Origin: Chloroflexota bacterium
GTDB taxonomy: Bacteria; Chloroflexota; Anaerolineae; Anaerolineales; Villigracilaceae
DNA length: 64,000 nucleotides
Direction: 5' to 3'
Assembly (NCBI GenBank): GCA_016219545.1
Contig: JACRMH010000023.1
Span: 1-64,000, forward strand
The position numbers and the translations under genes were made by a program. Shown in pieces: positions 1 to 9,362 of this stretch. The notes beneath the pieces were generated by a model that searched no databases, was not told the DNA's origin, and saw only the letters and a program-made list of their open reading frames with translations. Each line of letters starts with the position of its first letter. The stretch's first letter is position 1.

Positions 1-56
1 AACTCATTGATGAATACATTTACTTTTACAACTATGAGAGGATACAATTGAAAACA

Positions 57-89
57 AGACAGACACCCTACGAAACCAGGTGTCTGTCT
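57..89. terminator. Inverted repeat / possible terminator downstream of the giant HD-GYP gene
   Basis: agacagacacc-N11-ggtgtctgtct perfect 11-bp stem. Confidence 0.5.
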
Positions 90-160
90 ATTTGACCAGG
101 GGGGCTTTCTTTTTGTGTCTTGTTTGATGGGTTCAGTTCACGTTGTCGCCTTCTTTTCTT

Positions 161-3100
161 TTATTTACCTTGTTTTCTCTTCTTTATAGGCTGTGTTTTT
201 CTGGTTTCCTGAATGGATTTAATATGCATCATATTAAGGAAAGCTTCAACTACTTTGGGGTCGAATTGAATTCCTGCATTATCGCGAATGTAATTAACCA
301 CCTTGGGTCTGGCCCATGCCTGGCGGTAGGAGCGGTTTGACATTAATGCATCCCATACATCCACGACCGCAAAGATGCGTGCGGGGAGTGGAATTTCTTC
401 TCCTTTTAGTCCTTGCGGGTAGCCAGTTCCGTCCCACCATTCGTGGTGGGAGTATGGAATGTCGAGAGCCGGGCGCAGGAATGAAATAGGGTACAGCAGA
501 TCGAATGCATATTGCGGGTGCTTGCGTAGTTCTATCGTATCTTGTTCTGTGAGCGCCTCTTGTTTATGGAGGATTTCGTTGGGAACGCCCATCTTTCCGA
601 TGTCGTGGAGGAGTACACCGCGGCGTATGTGAGTTAATTCAGATTTGGAAAGGCCCATTTGCCGGGCCAGTTCCAAGGTCAGATCTGTGACGCGCTGGGT
701 ATGTCCGTGTGTTTCCTTATCCCGCAGTTCAAGGGCCTTTCCCCATCCAGCCAGGGTTGTGTCATAGGCTTGAATAAGTTCAAGGTTGGACTTTTGTAGA
801 TTCTCAAATAATTGTGTGTTGTCAATTGCGGCGGCGGCATGCAAGGCAAATATCTGGGCAAGGTCGGCAGCTTTTTGATCAAATGAGCCGGGTTCCAAAC
901 ATCCCAACGTGATAAACCCGATGACTTCGCCATGCGAAGCTAATGGGATTCCCAACCAACCTCGGACGTAGTCTGTGCCGGCCCATCCTTCATAGCGGAT
1001 GTCATTCCGGGCATCATCAAGTATCAATGGTCTCTGTGTGTGTTTTATGATCGCTAATAGTTTATTATCAGATGGGAAGATTTGATTAAGCAGCGCTTTG
1101 TCATTATTAAAGCCTTGCGCGGCCACGATGCGGACGAATTCATCTTCTAGAAGCATCATGGTTCCGATATCGAAGGGGACAACCTGCCTGAGTGCGATCA
1201 AGATCGTTTCCAATACTTCCTGTGGATCAAGCGAAGACGTTATGGCAGTAGCCGCAACTCTCAGGTTTTCCGCCTCGCGGCGGCGTCTGCGCTCCACTTC
1301 AAGGAGGCGCGCATTTTCGATGGCTGTGGCTGCCTGGTGTGCGAAGGTCTGTGCAGCGACCGCGTCATTTTGTCCGAACGCATTGGGAGTGCGGCTGTCT
1401 ATGTTGATATAGCCGATCACCTGTCCGCGCGCGATCAAGGGAATCCCCATCCATCCACGTGTGTAGTTTGAATCTCCCCATTTCTCAAAGCGAGGGTCGT
1501 TCTGGCAATCTTCAATGATCAACGGCTTGCCGGTTTGATTAATGGTTTGACAGAGAACATTATCGGACGGGAAGATTTGATTCAGCGCATTTTCAGGAAA
1601 TGGAAGTCCCTTTTCGGCAGTGATGCGGATCTGATTTCCTTCGATTTCCAAAATCGAGGCGCTGTCGTAGGGAGTGATCTTATACAGCCAATCCAGGATC
1701 GCATTATATAAAGAAGGCAGATCAAGCAGGTTTGCAAGCGTAGTGGTTGCACGCATGACCGTTTCCGCTTCCCGACGTCGGCGCTGTTCCAGTTCGAACA
1801 AGCGTGCGTTTTCGATGGCCACAGCCGCTTGTTGAGCAAGGCTGCTTAGGAAGTCAAGGTCGCTGGATCTAAATTCGTTCTCCGGTCCTGTGCGCCAAAC
1901 CACCAGCAGGCCGGTTAATTGATCCTTTGAAAGGACTGGCACACCCAAAATGTGTCCAAACGGATCATCGTCGGTGCCTTTGATGGTGATGCCGCGCGGA
2001 TCTCCGAGAGTATCGTTGACGATTTCACCGAATTTTTGAAAGGCAATATTACCCAAAATCCCGACCCCCACTTCAAGCGGATCGTTCTTAACCTGTTCTG
2101 AATCCTCGCCGACCGCAGATATTGCCCGTAGAAGATTCCCTTCAGAAAGATAAACCGCACTTGTCTCGCCTTTCAACAATTCCTGGGCATATCTTGCGAT
2201 TCGGTTCAAAACCAGATCAAGCTGTAGTGTGGATGAAATATCGCGTCCCACTTCTGCAATCGCAGTGGCTTCCTGGGCCCGCCTTGTCGTCTCCTGGAAC
2301 AAACGCGCGGACTCGATTGAAATGGAAGCTTGGTGGGCGATGCTTACGAGAAAATTCAATTCAGACTTATCGAATAATCCGTTTGACTTTAATCTCCATG
2401 CGTTGATCGCTCCAATGGATTTGCCATGCAGGATCAGAGGTGCTGACATCATGGTGTCAAGTTCGGCGTCTTCCTTGCGCGTTCCCGGCACCGTTTTTCT
2501 GCGTGTGTCCTTGGACATATCGTCCACAATTTCCGGTTTACCGTCCGCGATAATGTTGCCGGTAATGCCTTCACCGATCTTGATGGTGCGTGACTTGAGT
2601 TCTTTTTCGTACGCGCCTTGGACGGTAACTACTTTTATGGTTTCGCCATCCTCCTGAAGTAGGTAGAAGGCCACCGTCCCGGCATGTAAAAGCGAAAGGG
2701 CGCGTTCTGCGATCTTATCAAGGGCGGGCAAAACTTCACGAGTGATGGCAATTTCATTCGCAAGACTTGCTATCGCTTCGATGATGGTGGACCGGCGGTT
2801 TTCCTCAAGAAATAAGCGTGCGTTTTCAATGGCAACCGCGGCCTGGTTGGCAAATGTCTGCGCGATCAGGGCGTGATCCTGGGTAAAAAAGCAGGGTATG
2901 CGACTATCTAAATTTAAGAACCCTGTCAACTTTCCCCGTGAAAACAATGGAACACTCATCCAGCCGCGGATATATTCCGTGCCTGCCCTCTTTTCGAAAG
3001 CAGGATCACTTTGAGCATTGGCAATGATCACAGGCTCTCGTATTTTTTCGAAGCCACCCCATTTTTCAAAATCAGCAATGTGCTTTTGCCCAATTAAATG

Positions 3101-5815
3101 TTCAGGTATACCACGCCCTGCAACAATTTCGAATTTGCCTTGAATGATCATCTCGATGGACGTGCTATCGTAATGCACTAATTCGGCAAGGGAGTCAAAG
3201 ATGATCTCAAAGAGTTGTTTGAGTTCAATGGATGAAGTTAAAGCTTCTGTCGCTTTCCGTAATATCTCAGACTGTTTCCGGCGGCGCTTTTCAGCATCGA
3301 ATAAACGCGCATTCTCAATGGCAATTGAGACGTGATTAGCGATGACAAGCCCAAGCTCTGCATCCTGCTCGGTGAAATGATTTGTCTGATAACTATCCAA
3401 GGTGATCATTCCGATCACGACTTCCTTGGCGACCAATGGAATTCCAAGAAAAGAACGCAGACTTTTGTGTTCCTCTGTAATTTTATAACGAGGTTCAAGG
3501 AGCGTATCATTTGCAATGATGGTCTTCTTTTCCCTGATAACGTAATCATTGAGGGGAAACTCACTCAGCTTAAAATGTCCATGCTGTGTGAATAATGTCG
3601 CCTCCAGCCCGGTGGCAACCAGAATATTTAACTGATCCCCTTCCAGGAGCTGGATGGTTCCTGAGTTGGATGGGATCACTTTCAGAAGTTGATCAAGTAT
3701 GGATTGCAGAACCTGATTCAGGTCCAGTGATGATGCGGCTGTTCGCATAATGTCCAGAATTGCCGCTTCTCTCTGACGTTGTACATGCTCTGCCTTAAAT
3801 AGTCTCAGTTTCTCTATGGCAGTCCCCAGCCCGGATGCAATGGTGTTTAATAATTGCTCGTCTTTTTCATCAAAAGCATTCTCGGTCCTGCTTTCAACGT
3901 TGAACACTCCAATGATGCGATCCTGTACCCAAAAAGGAACGCATAACTCTGATTTGATGTCTGTTGCAATTTCAATGTAATCAGGATCGTTGGCAATATT
4001 GCCGACGCAAATTGTTTTGCCTAAAACGACAGACCTGCCGGTAATTCCTTCTGTGACAGGAAAGCCGTCCTTCCAGTTTTCTATATTTCCGCCAATATGC
4101 GATGGGTGCGGAATTAGTTCCCGCTTCGCATCATCCAACAAAAGCACACCGCATACTTCCTTGAATATATTGGAGGTGATGCGAATGGTTTGTTCGATGA
4201 TCTCATCCTCGGTATCGCTTTGTGCTCCGGCAATGGCTGTTGCGTGGAGGACGGTCAATTCTTTAAGCTGACGATCCAGTATTGTCTCGGCCCGTTTGCG
4301 CTCGGTAATATCCTGTGCAACGGCAATAATGACATCCTGTCCAAAATAGGTGCCTTTTGAAAGGGAAACCGTTTTTGGAAATATCTGACCGTTGCTTCGA
4401 ATTCCCCAAAATTCAAATTCCTGAGGTTCCCCTTTGAAAGCACGCTCGGTCATTTTGATCAATCTAATTAGATCGTTTTTCCCCGGTGCGCTAATGGATT
4501 CTGGTGTTTTCCCAATAAAAAATTCCCGCGGATATCCGTACATCTTAACTGCACCATTGTTAACATCAAGGAACCGCCCTGCTTTGTCCTGGATATAGAT
4601 TGCCTGGGTGACACTGTTGAACAATTCCTGATAACTGTTTTCATTTGACTTTAAAGTTTCCTGGGCCTCTTTTTGAGCGGTAATGTCAAGCATGATCCCA
4701 TGCCAATAGTGCGGGTTGCCATTTTGGTCGTGGACAAGATGCGCATCCTCCTTGATCCACACGTAGCGGCCGTCTTTTCTTTTCAGCCGATATTCAACTT
4801 GAAAGGGTGCGCCCGTTTTGTTGGTGCGTTGATCTTCCGCGAGGATCATCTCGCGGTCATCAGGATGCAGGCTGGTCTCCCAAATATTATTTAAGGCATT
4901 CCATTCCTCAGGTGTATATCCGAGCACATCTTTGATACGCGGGCTCATGTAAAGACTTTTTTCTTCATTAAAGTAGTCATCCAGAAATACGATGCCGGGC
5001 AGACTTTCCAAAAGCTCCTTGTATTTCCTCTCACTGGCTTCAATTGCCAGTTCGGCCTGCTTTTGTTCTGTGATATCGGTGAGGAAGCCTTCAAAATACA
5101 GGACTTCGCCGTTTTCATTTTTTACCGCACGGGCATTGGTGGATGTCCATATGCCAGAACCGTCTTTTCTAAGGTTCTGGGCTTCAAATTTGACAACTGA
5201 CCCCTTGAGTAATAATTCCTCGACGAAAGCTCTGCGAGATTCGTGGTTGATGTGGATCTGCCCGCTGACATTTGTCACGGAATGGAGCATGTCGTCAGGA
5301 GACTCGTAACCAAAAATTTTTGCCATGGCAGGGTTGACGCTAATAAAAAACCCGTCAATTGACGACTGGAATATTCCCTCAATTGCATTTTCGAAAATAT
5401 TGCGATATCTGTTGTTGCTTTCACGCAGGGCGAGTTTTTGTTTTTCAATTTGGGTTTGTGCGCGGGCATTTTGCAGGACAATCGGCAATCTCAGCAGATA
5501 ATCGCTTTGTTTGACTACGTAGTCAGAGGCGCCAGCTTTTAATGCGGCAATGGCAGTTTTAATATCTTCCTGGTTTGTAATGAGAACGATCGCGGTCGTT
5601 ATCCCCTGTTCACGCACTTTTGTGATTACATCCAGTCCTGTCCCGTCGGGCAGACGGTGATCACTTAAAATAACATCATACTCGTTGGATTTGAGGAGGG
5701 AAAAAGCTTCTTGAATATTTTCGGCTGTATGCAAATCAAGCTCAGGTTCGTTGTCAAGCGAACGCCGTGTTAATTCAATATGGGCTGAATCGTCTTCTAT
5801 ATAGAGGATTTTCAT
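161..5815 (-). CDS. Giant multidomain signalling protein: REC, three PAS, about seven tandem GAF, C-terminal HD-GYP (cyclic-di-GMP phosphodiesterase-type)
   Basis: 1884-aa ORF; REC N-terminus (MKILYIEDD..DVILSDHRLPDGTG), PAS blocks (YRNIFENAIEGIF.., YKELLESLPGIVF.., YQELFNSVTQAIYI..), repeated GAF boundaries (AIENARLF..RRR), HD-GYP signature (HTQRVTDL..HDIGKMGVP..HHEWWDGTGYPQGLKGEEIP). Confidence 0.92.
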   Translation of the reverse strand: MKILYIEDDSAHIELTRRSLDNEPELDLHTAENIQEAFSLLKSNEYDVILSDHRLPDGTGLDVITKVREQGITTAIVLITNQEDIKTAIAALKAGASDYVVKQSDYLLRLPIVLQNARAQTQIEKQKLALRESNNRYRNIFENAIEGIFQSSIDGFFISVNPAMAKIFGYESPDDMLHSVTNVSGQIHINHESRRAFVEELLLKGSVVKFEAQNLRKDGSGIWTSTNARAVKNENGEVLYFEGFLTDITEQKQAELAIEASERKYKELLESLPGIVFLDDYFNEEKSLYMSPRIKDVLGYTPEEWNALNNIWETSLHPDDREMILAEDQRTNKTGAPFQVEYRLKRKDGRYVWIKEDAHLVHDQNGNPHYWHGIMLDITAQKEAQETLKSNENSYQELFNSVTQAIYIQDKAGRFLDVNNGAVKMYGYPREFFIGKTPESISAPGKNDLIRLIKMTERAFKGEPQEFEFWGIRSNGQIFPKTVSLSKGTYFGQDVIIAVAQDITERKRAETILDRQLKELTVLHATAIAGAQSDTEDEIIEQTIRITSNIFKEVCGVLLLDDAKRELIPHPSHIGGNIENWKDGFPVTEGITGRSVVLGKTICVGNIANDPDYIEIATDIKSELCVPFWVQDRIIGVFNVESRTENAFDEKDEQLLNTIASGLGTAIEKLRLFKAEHVQRQREAAILDIMRTAASSLDLNQVLQSILDQLLKVIPSNSGTIQLLEGDQLNILVATGLEATLFTQHGHFKLSEFPLNDYVIREKKTIIANDTLLEPRYKITEEHKSLRSFLGIPLVAKEVVIGMITLDSYQTNHFTEQDAELGLVIANHVSIAIENARLFDAEKRRRKQSEILRKATEALTSSIELKQLFEIIFDSLAELVHYDSTSIEMIIQGKFEIVAGRGIPEHLIGQKHIADFEKWGGFEKIREPVIIANAQSDPAFEKRAGTEYIRGWMSVPLFSRGKLTGFLNLDSRIPCFFTQDHALIAQTFANQAAVAIENARLFLEENRRSTIIEAIASLANEIAITREVLPALDKIAERALSLLHAGTVAFYLLQEDGETIKVVTVQGAYEKELKSRTIKIGEGITGNIIADGKPEIVDDMSKDTRRKTVPGTRKEDAELDTMMSAPLILHGKSIGAINAWRLKSNGLFDKSELNFLVSIAHQASISIESARLFQETTRRAQEATAIAEVGRDISSTLQLDLVLNRIARYAQELLKGETSAVYLSEGNLLRAISAVGEDSEQVKNDPLEVGVGILGNIAFQKFGEIVNDTLGDPRGITIKGTDDDPFGHILGVPVLSKDQLTGLLVVWRTGPENEFRSSDLDFLSSLAQQAAVAIENARLFELEQRRRREAETVMRATTTLANLLDLPSLYNAILDWLYKITPYDSASILEIEGNQIRITAEKGLPFPENALNQIFPSDNVLCQTINQTGKPLIIEDCQNDPRFEKWGDSNYTRGWMGIPLIARGQVIGYINIDSRTPNAFGQNDAVAAQTFAHQAATAIENARLLEVERRRRREAENLRVAATAITSSLDPQEVLETILIALRQVVPFDIGTMMLLEDEFVRIVAAQGFNNDKALLNQIFPSDNKLLAIIKHTQRPLILDDARNDIRYEGWAGTDYVRGWLGIPLASHGEVIGFITLGCLEPGSFDQKAADLAQIFALHAAAAIDNTQLFENLQKSNLELIQAYDTTLAGWGKALELRDKETHGHTQRVTDLTLELARQMGLSKSELTHIRRGVLLHDIGKMGVPNEILHKQEALTEQDTIELRKHPQYAFDLLYPISFLRPALDIPYSHHEWWDGTGYPQGLKGEEIPLPARIFAVVDVWDALMSNRSYRQAWARPKVVNYIRDNAGIQFDPKVVEAFLNMMHIKSIQETRKTQPIKKRKQGK

Positions 5816-5899
5816 AGCTTGAGTATTCTAATTATAGGGCATTCCGCCAAAAGTTGCATTGCCAGTAGTAGCCAGCGGCCAAGTCGTTCAATGAAAAAT

Positions 5900-5926
5900 A
5901 AAAACGAACCTTTATGGTTCGTTTTT
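5900..5926 (-). terminator. Rho-independent terminator 3' of the tRNA cluster
   Basis: aaaaacgaacc-tttat-ggttcgttttt hairpin directly after tRNA-Cys on the minus strand. Confidence 0.7.
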
Positions 5927-5932
5927 ATTTAG

Positions 5933-6003
5933 AGGCGTCGGCGAGATTCGAACCCGCGATGAGGATTTTGCAGACCCTTGCCTTACCACTTGGCCACGAC
6001 GCC
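5933..6003 (-). tRNA. tRNA-Cys(GCA)
   Basis: Cloverleaf on minus strand GGCGTCG..CTGCAAA..GGTTCGAATC..CGACGCCT; anticodon GCA, U73. Confidence 0.93.
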
Positions 6004-6064
6004 TTACTAAAAAATAAAAAAGATTGAAGATTGAAATTGATTCCAATCCGCAATCTTTTTGTTG

Positions 6065-6136
6065 AGCGGGCGATGGGATTCGAACCCACGACCTTCTCCT
6101 TGGCAAGGAGACGTACTACCACTGTACTACGCCCGC
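6065..6136 (-). tRNA. tRNA-Gly(GCC)
   Basis: Minus strand GCGGGCGTAGTACAGTGGTAGTACGTCTCCTTGCCAAGGAG..GGTTCGAATCCCATCGCCCGCT; anticodon GCC. Confidence 0.95.
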
Positions 6137-6165
6137 AGATTACGGCCTTTTTATCTGACCGAGAG

Positions 6166-6238
6166 TGCCGAGACCCAGGATCGGACTGGGGACACCGCGA
6201 TTTTCAGTCGCGTGCTCTACCAACTGAGCTATCTCGGC
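6166..6238 (-). tRNA. tRNA-Phe(GAA)
   Basis: Minus strand GCCGAGATAGCTCAGTTGGTAGAGCACGCGACTGAAAATCGCG..; anticodon GAA. Confidence 0.95.
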
Positions 6239-6372
6239 GAGGTATGTCTTTTTGTTAAGCGTGCGTGATTTTACACGCACTTATATGTATTGTCAAGAAA
6301 GCATTTGCAATTGGAAAATTCTGATTGGATTAGCCATCGAGTCAAATAAAAATTCGAATGTATAATCTTTTC

Positions 6373-6654
6373 ATGGATGACATAAAAGTATTATTTCGCG
6401 TTCATGCAGTTCAACGGTTGTTTGAGAGGGAAATTTCTGCAAAGAAGGTTCGTCAAGCTTTGGAGAATGAGGATGTGGTCGAAGATTATTCCGAGGAAAT
6501 GCCGGAGCCAAGTCGCTTGCTCCTGGGGTTTCAGGGCAAGCGTCCATTCCATGTGGTAACTTCAGAAAATCCGGAAGAAAAAATAGTTACCGTTGTTACA
6601 GTTTATATTCCCGATCCCAATAAATGGAAAAAGGATTATCGGAGTCGAAGGTAA
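6373..6654 (+). CDS. DUF4258-like small protein (toxin-like partner of the YgiT-type gene)
   Basis: MDDIKVLFRVHAVQRLFEREISAKKVRQALENEDVVEDYSEEMPEPSRLLLGFQGKRPFHVV; overlaps or abuts the downstream zinc-finger gene. Start chosen as the internal Met of the 6358 ORF. Confidence 0.65.
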   Translation: MDDIKVLFRVHAVQRLFEREISAKKVRQALENEDVVEDYSEEMPEPSRLLLGFQGKRPFHVVTSENPEEKIVTVVTVYIPDPNKWKKDYRSRR

Positions 6655-6662
6655 GCGTATTT

Positions 6663-6902
6663 ATGAATTGTGTAATTTGCAGGCGGCCCGAAATCGCAGC
6701 AGGTTTTACATCCATCGCTTTTGAGCGCGATGAGGTGACACTTGTCATAAATTCCGTACCGACTCAGATCTGCCGTAATTGCGGCGAAGCGTATCTCGAG
6801 GAAGATATCAACATCCATCTACTGGGCCTTGTTGAAGAAATTGTGGAGGAAGGTATCACTCACGGGGAATATGATTATACCGAGCTTGTAGATAAAAAAT
6901 GA
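6663..6902 (+). CDS. YgiT-type zinc finger protein (antitoxin-like)
   Basis: MNCVICRRPEI..CRNCGEAYLEEDIN: paired CxxC motifs typical of the YgiT/MqsA N-terminal zinc domain. Confidence 0.75.
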   Translation: MNCVICRRPEIAAGFTSIAFERDEVTLVINSVPTQICRNCGEAYLEEDINIHLLGLVEEIVEEGITHGEYDYTELVDKK

Positions 6903-9349
6903 AACGACGCATTATTCTCTTTCTCTTCATATTTTTAACCGCCTGTGCACCGACTCAGATGCCGGTGTCGCCGACACAAGTTTCTGTGGACTCTCCGTTT
7001 GACGGTCAATGGCGGGGGACAGGTTCTACTCCTGATGGCAAGATATTTAAATTATTCCTCTCGGTCCAAAACTCAGCACTGACAGGGTTGATCTATAACT
7101 TTGATGGATCGAATGGCATTCCCTGTACCGCTATTGCTTATGGGCAGATCCCCGCCGCCAGTCAGCCGGAGATAATAAACAATGCGATCCGATCCAAACT
7201 GGGGGATGATCTAACTTTTTCAGCATCCTTCGATTCCGATTTGAATTTATCAGGGAACCTCATAATTCATTGGGTGGGTCATCAAGCCAGTTGTAATGGT
7301 GATTATGATGTGACTTGGTCCGCAACGAAACAAGCCCCGCCAATTCCACAGTCAACGAACAAGCCAAATCCAGATGCGCCGAATCCATTGGAAACCCTCA
7401 TTCAGATCCTTGTTTTTGGGTTATCAAACGGCGCAGTACTGGCACTTAACGCCATTGGTGTGACTTTGATCTACAGCGCCGTCCGCACATTGAACCTTGC
7501 TCATGGTGATGTCTTTGCTTTGTGTACTGCGCTGGTTACATCCATTATTAATATCATCGGTATAAAGCAGGATTGGCCGCCGGCCCAGATCGCCATCGCA
7601 CTTGTCTTTGTGTTATGCGCGGCCATGGGACTCGGCGCATTGTTAAGCGTGGGCGTGGAGCGCCTTGCCTTTTCTCCTTTCCGCGGTCATTCACGCCTGG
7701 CGCCGTTGATCGCGACGCTCGGGCTTTCATTTATTCTCTTTCAAGGCGCGCTGGTTTGGCGTACCTTTCAAGGTTCGTGGATCGTGGGCGAGCATCGCAG
7801 TGTGCCGGGTTTGCCCGAGGTTCCAACGGATGGAATCCCATCTTTATTACCCGAGATCAATCTCGTAAAAACTTTTGGATTGCCTTTCAATATCATCATC
7901 CGTTTTAGCGATGTCTTTGTTATTTTGATGGCATTGGGTATGGTAGCCTTCGCGACATGGTTTATTTTCAAAACCCACACTGGAAAATCCATCCGCGCTT
8001 TATCGCAGAACTCCCAACTGGCAGAGCTGATCGGTGTCAATATCAATCAAACCATTCGGCGAGCCTTTGCCTTGGGTGGGGCGTTTGCAGGCGCGGCTGG
8101 TTTTATTTTTGCCTTGTATTATTCTCGTCCGTTTGGAAGTCATGGCGCACAAAGCGGACTTTTCGCATTCATGGCGGCGTTGCTTGGAGGGATCGGGAAT
8201 CCGGTCGGTGCGTTGGTAAGTGGATTATTGATCGGAGTAGTGTCCTCGTTGAGTGATTACTATCTCACCGCACAGTGGACTCCCGCTTTATTACTGACTT
8301 TACTTGTGGTCCTTTTTGCATGGAAGCCAACCGGTTTTGGCGGCGAAGGCGAATCAGAATCAGTTACAGTGCGCGATTCAATTATTTTGACGGCACCCGC
8401 TCAAAGGTCAGGTGCGAAGCGTTGGTTTGTCATCCTGATAATATCGCTTGCGGTCATTCCCCTCGTATTCCACAGCGGGCAGATCATCCTGCGCCTTGCC
8501 TTGATTTTTATTTTACTGACGCTGGGGTTGAATCTTTCACTCGGCATTGCCGGCACTCTTGACTTGGGCTTTGCCGCAAGTTTTGGGCTTGCCGCTTATG
8601 TCACGGCGCTGGTCACTTCAAAATTTGATGTTCTACTGATGTTGTTGATTGGCGCAGGCATGGGAGCTTTTCTGGGTTTGCTAAAAGGATTTTTTGCACA
8701 ACGCTTGCGGAGTGACTTTTTTGCAGTCGCAACCCTTGCGCTTGGATTACTCGTTCGGCAGATCATCATCAATCTGGATTTTACCGGCGGCATGGGCGGG
8801 ATCGGCGCGATCAGCCCGCCTCATTTTCTTAACCTCGAGCTGGTCAGCCCAACTCAAAAATATTATCTTGTCTTTGGGCTGGTTCTTCTCGCCGCGTGGA
8901 TGAGTTATCGGCTGATTACATCCCGCACCGGCCGCGCATGGATCGCCTTGAGCGAAGACGAGACCGCGGCATCGTCTGTGGGTGTTAATGTTTCCCGCTC
9001 CCGTGTGCTTGCTCTGACCTTGAGTTCTGCAATGGCGGGAATAGCCGGCGCATTATATGCAAGCACTCTTTCTTATGTTGAACCTGACCTGATGGCCTTC
9101 CATGTTTCAAGTATGATCCTAACGATGGTCATTCTTGGCGGGGCGGGCAACGTAAGCGGTGCGTTTGTTGGTGCGCTGGCGATCATCCTCTACGATAAAT
9201 CCATTATCCCCCAGCTTGCAGACTGGCTCGCATTAATATGGCCGAAGGGCGCTTTCATAGGCTCTGTGCCGGATATTCGAGGCGCTTCTTTTTTCAATTT
9301 CGGGATTGTCTTATATCTGACAGTTCTTCTGCGCGCGCGAAGAAAATAG
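6899..9349 (+). CDS. Fused branched-chain amino-acid-type ABC permease (LivH-LivM fusion) with N-terminal lipoprotein-like extracytoplasmic domain
   Basis: Lipobox LTACAP, about 130-aa soluble domain, then LivH-like segment (FGLSNGAVLALNAIGVTLIYSAVRTLNLAHGD) and LivM-like segment (LTLGLNLSLGIAGTLDLGFAASFGLAAYVTAL). Confidence 0.85.
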   Translation: MKRRIILFLFIFLTACAPTQMPVSPTQVSVDSPFDGQWRGTGSTPDGKIFKLFLSVQNSALTGLIYNFDGSNGIPCTAIAYGQIPAASQPEIINNAIRSKLGDDLTFSASFDSDLNLSGNLIIHWVGHQASCNGDYDVTWSATKQAPPIPQSTNKPNPDAPNPLETLIQILVFGLSNGAVLALNAIGVTLIYSAVRTLNLAHGDVFALCTALVTSIINIIGIKQDWPPAQIAIALVFVLCAAMGLGALLSVGVERLAFSPFRGHSRLAPLIATLGLSFILFQGALVWRTFQGSWIVGEHRSVPGLPEVPTDGIPSLLPEINLVKTFGLPFNIIIRFSDVFVILMALGMVAFATWFIFKTHTGKSIRALSQNSQLAELIGVNINQTIRRAFALGGAFAGAAGFIFALYYSRPFGSHGAQSGLFAFMAALLGGIGNPVGALVSGLLIGVVSSLSDYYLTAQWTPALLLTLLVVLFAWKPTGFGGEGESESVTVRDSIILTAPAQRSGAKRWFVILIISLAVIPLVFHSGQIILRLALIFILLTLGLNLSLGIAGTLDLGFAASFGLAAYVTALVTSKFDVLLMLLIGAGMGAFLGLLKGFFAQRLRSDFFAVATLALGLLVRQIIINLDFTGGMGGIGAISPPHFLNLELVSPTQKYYLVFGLVLLAAWMSYRLITSRTGRAWIALSEDETAASSVGVNVSRSRVLALTLSSAMAGIAGALYASTLSYVEPDLMAFHVSSMILTMVILGGAGNVSGAFVGALAIILYDKSIIPQLADWLALIWPKGAFIGSVPDIRGASFFNFGIVLYLTVLLRARRK

Positions 9350-9362
9350 TATTTATGGCGCT

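Noticed and set aside
5912-6268. Short ORFs over the tRNA cluster (5912-6106, 5925-6122, 6031-6258, 6059-6268)
   Set aside because: They are translations of tRNA genes
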